Assembly (NCBI GenBank): GCA_026770585.1
Contig: MU646317.1
Location: 593,582-603,842, forward strand
Reading direction: 5' to 3'
DNA from: Baffinella frigidus
Lineage: Eukaryota; Cryptophyceae; Cryptomonadales; Baffinellaceae
Length of the DNA stretch: 10,261 nt
The position numbers were made by a program, and so were the translations under genes. Shown in pieces: positions 1 to 9,100 of this stretch; the first letter of the stretch is position 1, and the number at the start of each line of letters is the position of its first letter. The notes under the pieces are model-generated. The model was not told where the DNA came from. It did not search any database and worked only from the letters and a program-made list of their open reading frames with translations.

Positions 1-27
1 GGGGGGGGGGGGGGGGGGGGGGGGGGG
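1..27. repeat. poly-G run at window edge
   Basis: Twenty-seven consecutive G residues at the first base of the window. A run this long exactly at an edge is more likely a read or contig-end artefact than biology, though a true homopolymer cannot be excluded. No gene is associated with it. Confidence 0.9.
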
Positions 28-568
28 TGCATCATCCGCAATGCAGGCAGATTGAACAGCCAACTTTACACCAAGGCTCCTCCGGGCGCCCGCCAGGTGC
101 ACGTTAAGCGCAGCCCAGCTAGCTGAAAGAAGAGGCCTTGGTGGTGCGTTGGTGCTTTGTATTACACTCGCGTCACCTCTCACTCCTCCCTCACCACTGA
201 AGAGATAGGAGACAACCTGCGCTTGAGCTCCACGTGAAAACTACCCCGATTCCCAGAGCTCTGTCTCAATCTGATTTGGTCTCCACAGTTTGGTCAGCCC
301 CAGCCCATTTCCGCTCGAAAGTTGACGAATCTGTACGACAAAACTAGAACTTCAAATCGAGACTAGTTTGCGAACCGGCCTCGACTCGACTGGTCCAGAG
401 AGAATTTATTGATTACAAGACCAGCATGGCCACATTCTAAGACCCCCTGCGGGGATTTTGGTGCTACTAGGACCTAGGTTTCTCTCACACACTACACGTT
501 ATTATAAAACGGAGCTGTTTGCCCGGAAGTTTTCCAGCTCTGCTGGAATCTCCTGCGGAAACGGTCGC
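28..568. other. 5' flank, no gene supported
   Basis: Mixed-composition sequence with no coding pattern on either strand that I recognise. It contains a short inverted repeat, AAACTAG at 341-347 and CTAGTTT at 363-369, and a TATAAAA string at 503-509, which is too far from the first exon to call a promoter. Short open frames here lack recognisable motifs and overlap simple sequence downstream. Confidence 0.5.
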
Positions 569-655
569 CTCTCTCGCGCTCTCTCCTCTTATCTCTCTCA
601 CACACTCTCGATCTATCTCTATCTCTCTCCTCTCTCTCTCTCGCCCTCTCCCTCC
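569..655 (+). repeat. CT-rich microsatellite
   Basis: Imperfect (TC)n / (TCTCC)n tract with interspersed CACAC and ATCTAT. Open frames across it encode only Ser/Leu-rich low-complexity sequence and are not supported as genes. Confidence 0.85.
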
Positions 656-685
656 TTGGCAGGTGTTCGAAGCGTTAGCGATTCT

Positions 686-751
686 GTGCTTCCCAACGTA
701 ACTCTAGGACCTTTGGGATATGGTGGGAAGCACGGAATGCTAAAGGTCCTA
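686..751. repeat. two interlocked 10-bp inverted repeats
   Basis: Arm A GTGCTTCCCA (686-695) pairs with TGGGAAGCAC (724-733). Arm B TAGGACCTTT (705-714) pairs with AAAGGTCCTA (742-751). Both are perfect over 10 bp and the order is A-B-A'-B', so the pairs interlock like an H-type pseudoknot rather than nest. The spacers are 9, 9 and 8 nt. No known RNA family was recognised. Confidence 0.8.
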
Positions 752-757
752 AAGTTC

Positions 758-865
758 ACACTAGCCCTTGGAGGTTGCTCAAATAGTGCTCTGGGGCATT
801 CGATTTACCTTGGATCGGGGTGAAAAGTGACCCCGATCCAAGGTAAAATCGAAGACCTCCATGAT
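758..865. mobile_element. family D foldback (MITE-like), right end deleted
   Basis: The left end CACTAGCCCTTGGAGG, the following GCTCAAATAGTGCTCTGG and the stretch to GGGGT near 821 match the left half of the element at 8396-8566. The centre is an inverted repeat, 801-821 against 830-851, identical apart from one extra T, with an 8-nt loop GAAAAGTG. On the right only ACCTCC remains of the expected terminal inverted repeat, so that end is largely deleted. Non-autonomous; no transposase is encoded. Confidence 0.7.
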
Positions 866-1385
866 CGACGAGAGGGCATGAGATGGTGAGGAGAGGCGCT
901 GTGGGTCCGACGGCGCCGACGATCGTCGAGCCGCACCCACCGCAGAAATTCGCGGCTTTAGCTGCCATATCCGTGACAACTGGTTAGGCCAGAGACGCGG
1001 CGGACCCCCGTGGAGCAAGATGTCTTGAGGCATGTCACAAACAATCCAGCTAGGGGCAGGGCGTTACGTGCCAACTGGCCACAGTCATTGCAGAACACCA
1101 TTCTGTCTCTCCACGCCTCTCCGTGGATGCCGTTGGTTCCTATCTGCTCACAAGGAATTCAAGGTGGGCCTTAATTCGCGGATAGACGGCCCGCCATCTA
1201 TCCGCGCCGACCTTCTAATCCCTGATCAACCCGGACATGGACACGGACGTGCCTTGTGGTAAAATGGACGTGACTTGAGCATGATTTTTACGACCCTCAG
1301 AGGCATTTGAGGATTCCGTAGACGGGCGTTCCGCGCGCCTGCGACCCCCGGCGCGTCTTCACCCACGGAGAGGCGGCAGGTGGAC
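866..1385. other. 5' flank next to exon 1, no gene supported
   Basis: No convincing exon was found. It contains a small hairpin at 1177-1206 (14-bp arms, 13 matching) and the 13-mer CGCCTCTCCGTGG (1114-1126), whose exact reverse complement lies at 1363-1375, just before the proposed start codon. The frame of exon 1 is open back to a TGA at 1308-1310, so an upstream coding or UTR exon ending here cannot be excluded. Confidence 0.4.
1177..1206. repeat. short hairpin
   Basis: CGCGGATAGACGGC (1177-1190) and GCCATCTATCCGCG (1193-1206) are complementary at 13 of 14 positions with a 2-nt spacer. Function unknown; probably a remnant of a small foldback sequence. Confidence 0.6.
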
Positions 1386-1664
1386 ATGCTCCCAGCATTC
1401 GCCTCCGCGCTCACCCTCCACGCCTTCGCCTGTCCGCCCGTGCCTTGGAAAGCTGCCCGCCACCTCACTGGCGGCAAGAGCAGCTTCCACTTCGCACGCC
1501 GCACCTTCCCGGCGCCAGCGGCTCTCGCAAGCCGTCGAACGTCAGCGTGGACCGGGATCTGCGCCAGCGCGGTGTCCGAGGCGCTGCGGGAGGTGCTTGT
1601 GGTTGGGGGTGGGCCCGGTGGGTTGGGCGCGGCCCTGGAGCTCGACCGGGTTCTCAATGGAGAG
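1386..1664 (+). CDS. exon 1: leader plus FAD-binding GxGxxG
   Basis: 93 codons, starting at the only ATG near the 5' end of an open frame (previous in-frame stop at 1308-1310). Residues 1-64 are rich in Ala, Ser, Arg and Pro without Asp or Glu, as in algal and plant plastid transit peptides. EVLVVGGGPGGLGAALELDR then gives beta-strand, glycine turn and helix of the FAD dinucleotide fold. It ends at GAG with donor GTGACC at 1665, phase 0. The minus-strand frame across this block is a shadow. Confidence 0.82.
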
Positions 1665-4600
1665 GTGACCTCAAACCCCAAACCCGAACCCCTGAATCCG
1701 CACCTACTCCCGACGCCTGACTCAAAACCTTAAACCCCAAACATCAAATCCCAAACCCTAAACAACAAACCCTAAACCTTAACCACTAACCACTAACCCC
1801 TAACCCCGAACCCCAAACCCTGAACCCCAATCCCCAAATCCTGAACCCCAAACCCCAAACCCAAACCCCAAACCCCAAACCCCACACCCCGAACCCTAAA
1901 CCCTGAGCCCCAAACCCTAAACCCCAAACCCTAAACCAGGGGGGGGCGCCCTGCCGAATCACGGTGGTGGAGCCCTCGGATCCGATTGCAAGCTTCGATA
2001 AGAGCAAGGGGTATCTAGCTCTGTCCCAGTTCAATTTGGGCTCGTACATAGAGTGCCCCCCCCCACAAGTTCACAGGTGAATTTTGAGCCCCCCCCCCAT
2101 GAAATTCACCTGTGAAATGGGAGGGGGGGCACTCTATCTACGAGCCCAAATTGAACTGGGACAGAGCTAGGGTACCACCAGCCATCCGAAGTTTACCAGA
2201 TCGATCTGTCTACCTGTAGTAAATTTCACAGTCGATAACGGCTGAGCCTGTATCGCCTGGTGAAAAAGCCTTTTCTTCCTCGACACAATCTGGTTCACTT
2301 CGGGTGGCTGATGGTACTTACTACCAGCAACCCGAAGGGACCCGATTCTGTTTTTTGTATCTGGTACAAATCACCTGAGAAAACATCGCTCCACTACATT
2401 TGTTCGGGTTCGGGCGAACCTGCGGAACCAAATCCCGAGAACCCTAGGGAATCTGATAGGAAAACGGTTTAAAATTTAAACTTTCTGGCGATGAAATTTA
2501 CCACACACAATGATTTTTACTAGTAATATTTAAAGCATTCGTGTAGTAATTTTCATTGAATCCAATGATTTTAAATTAAAACCGTTTCCCTTTGAACTCC
2601 CTTGGGACTCAACCTCTCTCTCTCACCTTTCATAGCGGGGGGGTCTGGAGAGCCGAATTACCACACGGTGGACCACGAACCATCCATCAAAAGTCAACTT
2701 GCCTTGAGGCAATTAACTTTAAGGATTTTCTGGTACAATTTGGTCACGTAACACCCTGAATTCCAGCTTCAACGAAACCCTCGTAGCCCACCGTGTGGTA
2801 TCTCAGATGGTTTGTACCAAAAACGCATGTGAGAATTCTCCCAGGGGGTGTCAGAATTCTTCCAGGCTGTTCCGCCTCAACCCTAAGCCCTAAACCCTAA
2901 GCCCTAAACCCTAAACCCTAAACCCTAAACCCTAAACCCTAAACCCTAAACCCTAAACCCTAAACCCCAAACCCTAAATGTTAAAACCCTCAACCCTAAA
3001 CCTTCAACACTAAACCCCAAACCCTAAATTCTGAACCCTAACCCCTAAAATAGGTACACGTACGGCATAACCGAAAACAGTTTTCGGTTGCTGGACCGCC
3101 ACTCAGGTCTCACCCCTAACAAAACCCCAAACCCTAAACCCTAAACCCTAAACCCTAAACCCTTCAACCCTAAACCCTATACCCTTAAACCCTAAACCCG
3201 AAACTCTTAACCCGAAACCCTAAACCTTAAACTCTAAACCCTAAACAGTGGACCCTGAAACCTAAACACTGAATCCTAAACCACAAACCCTAAACTCTAA
3301 ACCCTAAACCCTAAACCCTAAATCCTAAACCCTCAAACCTCAACCCTAGTGCTGGTCAATGTGACTGCACGCGACTCTAAAAGGAGTCGCTTGCCGACAG
3401 CGTCCAAATTCCAGTATACGTATGCGAAGATAAACGGTGTCCAGTTTCAAGTGTACGTATACGAAGATAAACGACTCCTGAAAGTGCTTTCCCTCCATAT
3501 AGTTTCGCAAGTTTCCAGCCCTGGGGGGCTTTCTGGGACCTGAAGCGGATCAAATCGCCTCTGCGCTCACCCTTTCTCAGACCTTCAAAAAAAAGCTGAG
3601 CGTAGAGGCGACTTGATCCGCTTCAGCCCAGAAAAGCCCCCCAGGGCTGGAAGTTTGCGCAACGCAACTCCATCATCCCCACCAGCCACCCAAAGCGAAC
3701 CAGATCGGGTTGAAGTTGATTTTTTTTTTCACCAAGAGTAAAGGCTCAGCCGTTACTTTGTGTGAAATTTGCTACAGGCACCCATCCCGATCTGGTAAAC
3801 TTCGGGTGGCTGGTTGATCCGGGCACAAGTAGTTTTCTTCTAAGAATCTACACGAAACTTACTACACAATTGGATCATTTGTGTAGTAATTTTCGTTTCC
3901 AGATTCTTAAAAGAAACATGCTTGTTCCCGGATTATGGTGGCAGGCCTGACCAAGTCGCCCGAACAGGACTCGCTCAGCGGCTGGACCGTAGGAAGCCCC
4001 CTATGTAGGGACATCTGTAGGGACATAGGGTTGTTGTTGGTCAGAATCGGGTAAAAAATCTCCTCGTAGCTCGCTGTGTGGGAGAATGTCTCTGCCATGG
4101 AACGGCATTGCCTACCGTAGGGTCTGTTGATTATCCACATCCGGGCTATTCAAGAAATTCGTTTGTAATCCGGTGTGTGGATCAGGCCTGGCCAAGAGGC
4201 TAGAAGAGGTCTCACTCCGGTGCAAATCCTGGTATTTTGAACCCTGCACGTACGAAATGGCTCCAACGCCAAGCCAAATCTGAGATAGAATCTCTCAGGT
4301 GGCGGGACTAAAACGACTCCTGAGGGTATTTGCTCTCCATCGGCATGCCTGGCCAAGAGGCTAGAAGAGGTATCGCTGAACAGTTATAGCGCGAAACGTT
4401 GCGTTTGAAATTTCCACTGATGCCCTGGCGTGGCAGGCCTGGCCAAGAGGCTAGAAGAGGTCTCGCTCAGCGGCGCGGTCCTGAACCTGAGGACTGTTAC
4501 GGCAGACGGGGCCTCTACCGAGCGTAGGTAAACGTCCGTTCCACTCGAGGCTGGACGAGGGAGTATTTTGAATGTGGGGTTGTTAAAATTTGTACCAGTC

Positions 4601-6102
4601 ACGGGCTGGTTTGGTCCTCAACGGGGTTAGTCCTCAACCTCCGGGCTGTGGCCCCAGACGGGAGAGAGATTGATGACTTATCGCCAAACAATCAGCGTCA
4701 GTGCCGAACATGCTACGCAGTGTGCCACTTACTGTACCCCGTGTCGGCCGCTCATACGAGTATTTTCCGGATGGATTCTAACTCCACCTCCTACACCCCA
4801 GACGAGACCTCTACAGAGCGCAGGTACACTCAGCCCCTGCGGAAACGAACAACTAAAAACATCTTTCTGGTAACGAAATTTACTACACAGTTGGGTCTTA
4901 CTAGTAATAGTAAAGCATGTGTGTAGTAATTTTCTTTGATTCTTAACCTCCGGACTGTGGCGGAAGACGGGACCCATCCCTTAAGTGGCGAGTAGGCTGA
5001 TACGCCCTACGGTAGGGCCCTAGGACCTGCCTAGGACCTCTTGCGGGTCAAATTTGACCAGCTCGCCACTTAAGGGATACCGCGCGCCCACCCGAGGCTA
5101 CCCGTGTGACCAGAATAAAAGTCGATTGTAGCGTTTTGTGGGGAGAGTTGGTCACGTGGCGCCCTCAAAGCGGGCGCCACGTGACCAAACCAAACAAATA
5201 AAGATTACTACACAAACGCTTACAATCGACTTTTATTTTGGTCACAAGGGTAGCCTCGTGTGGGCAGGTATCGCTCAGAAGGCTACCACCAACCCTCACG
5301 GGAGGATCAAATCGTCGATTTTGAATCCTTGGTTTTACCTGGGCAGAACCCCTTTTTCGGGGGGTCTGCCAATGTAAATTCAAGGTTTGAGAATCGACAA
5401 TTTGGTACTCCCGTGAGGGTTGGTGGTACAGGGACTACTTCTGAACCGGAGTTGGAGCCTTTTCTTGAAAATATTTTTGGTTATGGTCACGTTATGCCCG
5501 GATATCCGGGCAGCAGAAGTCATCTTAGCCTCCTGTGTCAAACGTCCTTCATCATCTCAGAGGATTTATAAATCAAAGTCTTTCCTGCTACTGAAATTTA
5601 CTACACAAAAGCTTTACTATTAACCCTAAATCCAGCTCTGTCCCACTTTGATTTGGGCTCCTCATCAATTCACCCGCCTCCCCCCTTCACATGTGAATTT
5701 CCTACGGGGGGGGCAAAATCTGCACTGGAAATTGGGGGGTGGGGTGAATTGATGAGGAGCCGAAATGAAGTGGGACAGAGGTAGTGAAGTAAAACGTATG
5801 ACCGAACGCAGCATCACGCGGCGGCGCCCCCACCAGCGCCAGAACTTCCTCACGACTCGCGATGCGCTGATTGGGGTACTCTGGGGGTTGAGGGTTGCGA
5901 AATTAGCACAGTCACGAGGTTGGAAACCCTCTGCGAAGTTAGCACAGTCACGAGGTTGGAAAACCCTATCCTGGTACACATGTTTACAACCCCACATGTA
6001 AATAGGCCCCCCTGGCATTCTTGAGGGGCGCCGCCCCAACCAGCGCGCGAAGTTCCTCACTACTCGCGATGCGCTAATCGGAGTACTCTGGGGGTCTAGG
6101 GT

Positions 6103-6148
<46 letters not shown>

Positions 6149-9100
6149 GTTTTAGGGTTTAGGGTCAAGGGTTGATGGTTTAGGGTTCAGGGTTAAGAGT
6201 TGATGGTTTAGGGTTTAGGGTTAAGGGTTAAGGGTTGAGAGTTTAGGGTTTGGGGTTTAGGGTTTGGGGTTGGGGGTTGGGGGTTGAGGGTTGAGGGTTG
6301 AGGGTTTGGGGTTGAGGGTTTTGACACGCGATCAGCTCATCGGGGTACGCCCTGCCTCCCTACACCCTAAACTTTAAACCCCAAACTCTAAACCCTAAAC
6401 TCCAAATCGTCAACGCTAAACCCTAAACTCTAAACCCTAAACTCTAAACTCTAAACCCTAAACTCTAAACCCTAAACTCGACACCCTAAACTCTAAACCC
6501 TAAACTCTAAACCCTAAACTCGACACCCTAAACTCTAAACCCTAAACTCTAAACTCTAAACTCTAAGCCCTAAACCCTAATCCCTAAACCCTCAACCCTA
6601 AACACTCAACCCTAAACCCTAATCCCTAAACCCTCAGCCCTAAACACTCAACCCTAAACACTCAACCCTAAACTCTAAACCCTAAAGTCTAAACCTTAAA
6701 CTCGAACCCCCAAACTCGAAACCCTAAACTCGACACCCTAGGCTCTCAACCCCAAACTCTAAACCCTAAACTCTAAACCCTGAACCCTAAACCCTAATCC
6801 CTTATCCCTAATCCTTAATCCCTAATCCCTAAACCCGAAACCCTCGACCCTCAACCCTTAACCCTAAACCCTAAACCCTAAACCTTAAACCCTAAACCCC
6901 CAACCCTAAACCCGAAGCGCTAAACCCTAAACCCTTACCCCTAAACCCTAATCCCTCATCCCCAATCCCTAATCCCCATAACCCTAATTCCTGATCTCTA
7001 TTCCCTAACCCCTGGCCCCTAAACCCTAAACCCTAAACCCGAATTCCTAATCCCTTATCCATAATCCCTAACCCCTAAACCCTAATCCCTAATCCCTAAT
7101 CCCTAATTTCTAAACCCCAACCCCTAACCCCTAAACCCCAATACCCAATACCTAATCCCTATTCCCTCATCCATCATCCATCATCTCTCATCCCGCATCC
7201 CTCCTCCCTAATCCCTACACCCTAAACCCTAATCCCGAATCCCGAATCCCGAACCCCTGAACCAGGTCCTGGCAGCGGGACTGTCAGAACCTATCGCCGA
7301 GAATCGTGTCGTGCTCCTCAGGAAACCCCTAAACCCTAAACCCGCCGGCAGGCTAGTTGCCCCCGCCTCGACAGCAGCGTGCCAGTGTGGCGAGAGAGAG
7401 AGGGTGAGGGGAGAGGGTGAGGGGAGAGGAGAGAGAGGGTGAGGGGAGAGGGTGAGGGGAGAGGAGAGAGAGGGTGAGGGGAGAGGGTGAGGGGAGAGGA
7501 GAGAGAGGGTGAGGGGAGAGGGTGAGGGGAGAGGAGAGAGAGAGGGTGAGGGGAGAGGGTGAGGGGAGAGGAGAGAGAGGGTGAGGGGAGAGGGGAGAGG
7601 GGAGTAAAGGGAGGGGGGGGGGAGAGACGGCGTTAGGGAGAGGGGACACACCTCGGCCGCCGGGGCTATCAGAACCTATCGCTGAGAAGCGGGTCGTGCT
7701 CCTCGGAAAGACCCTAAACCCAAAACCTTCTTTCTTCTTCAATACCTTAAACCCTAAACAGTGAACCCCAAATCCTGGACCTCAACCGTAAACTCTCAAC
7801 CCGAAAAGGCAAACCTCAAACCTTAAGCCCCAAACCCCAAACCCCAACCCCTAAACCCTAAACTCTGCTACTCAAACCCTACATCCTACACCCTAACCCC
7901 CACGCCCCAAACCCTAAACCCCAAACCCTAAACACTAAACCTCACACCAGCGGGTGGAGGCTCGAATCCCTCTCGCGAACACCGGAGCTTGTCGCGACCA
8001 TCACACACGATGCTACTGGTAAACCCTCAACCCTCAACCCTATACTGTTAACCCTAAACCCTAGATACTAAACACTAAACACTCAACACTAAACACTCAA
8101 CCCTAAACCCCAAACCCTAAACCCCAATGTAAACCTTAAACCCCAACCCCCAAACCGTATATCCTAAACCCTGAACCCTAAACCCTGAACCCTAAACCTC
8201 AAACCCCAAACCCTAAACCCTAAACCCTAAACCCCTAAACTCTAAACCCTAAACCCTACAACAGGCGAAGTGAGGGAGGTGCTTCTAGTCGCCTTGAATC
8301 TGACATAATGTATTGAACAAAGCCTTTTTGCCATCGAAAATTACTACTCAATTGGATCATTAACGCAATACCCTACACCAGGAGACGTGAGGGAGCCACT
8401 AGCCCTCCGAATCGGCTCAAATATTGCCCTGGAACCTTTTAGATTTGCCTTGAAGCGGGGTCGGATCCGACCTTGTAAGGTCAAAAGTTGACACATTTTC
8501 AGGGGGAAATTAACTTTTGGAACTATGTTCCAGAGCACTATTTGAGCCACCTTGGAGGGCTGGTGGATGTGCGTCCGTGGCTCTCCTCGTTTTGAGGTGG
8601 CCAGATTAACGCGCGCCTAAATTTTCACCCCAAACACGAAACACAAAAAAGCGACGCCAGGGGAAGTGCGGGAGGTGCGGGCGTGGCTTCTCGTGGGGTT
8701 CGAACCGCCTTGGATCATTCTCCTTCAGGGCCCTACAGCCTGTCCATGTGGACGCTGCCATAGGCCGTTACTTATTGTTTCTTCCCGAAACGCTATAGGT
8801 GAAGTGAGGATGGTGCGTCCGTGGCTCCTCGTGGGCGCTGACGGCGTCCGTTCCAAGGTCATCTCCGATTCTCGAGAATATATTACTAGATGGACATATC
8901 TGGTCAGCATTGTGTCCATCTATAAACTAGATGGATATATCTGGCCAGCATTGTGTCAATCTATCTACTAGATGGACACACCTGGTCAGCAATGCGCCTG
9001 TCTATCTACTAGATGGAGTAATGCGCTATTCCAGGGGAAGTGAGGGAGGTGCGGGTGTGGCTTCTCGTGAGAACGGAAGGCGTCCGTTCCAAGGTCTAGC

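Noticed and set aside
503-509. TATAAAA as a promoter
   Set aside because: It lies nearly 900 bp before the proposed start codon with no supporting elements; such a string is expected by chance.
458-823. Open frame at 458-823 as a gene
   Set aside because: It depends on a non-ATG start, crosses the CT microsatellite and ends in a foldback element.
1582-1600. GGGAGGTGCTT in exon 1 shared with exon 8 copy a as a sign of common origin
   Set aside because: Only 11 nt match and the encoded segments belong to different motifs; probably coincidence.
1786-2049. Minus-strand open frame with Gly-Phe-Gly-Val-Trp repeats (also at 9438-9753, 9657-9872 and 10057-10254)
   Set aside because: It is only the translation of CCCCAAA/CCCTAAA repeats on the opposite strand; no domain and no start context.
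2879-3050. A chromosome end (true telomere)
   Set aside because: The CCCTAAA array is flanked by exons 2 and 3 of the same gene, and many similar arrays occur in other introns, so it is interstitial.
4648-4926. Open frame across 4648-4926 as a separate small gene
   Set aside because: It runs through exon 4 relics and a foldback element; no coherent domain.
5053-5065. TTTGACCAGCTCG shared with exon 10 (10011-10023) as an exon 10 relic
   Set aside because: A single 13-nt match in 10 kb is close to chance expectation and nothing around it aligns.
2016-5783. A CRISPR array, because of many short repeats
   Set aside because: Repeats are inverted, of several families and unevenly spaced; introns and telomere-type repeats show a eukaryotic genome.
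7229-7742. Minus-strand Pro/Ser/Leu-rich open frames
   Set aside because: They translate the 35-bp minisatellite; periodic, without any non-repeat domain.
8690-8715. GGTTCGAACC as T-arm of a tRNA
   Set aside because: No acceptor, D or anticodon arms can be placed around it; it lies behind exon 8 copy c.
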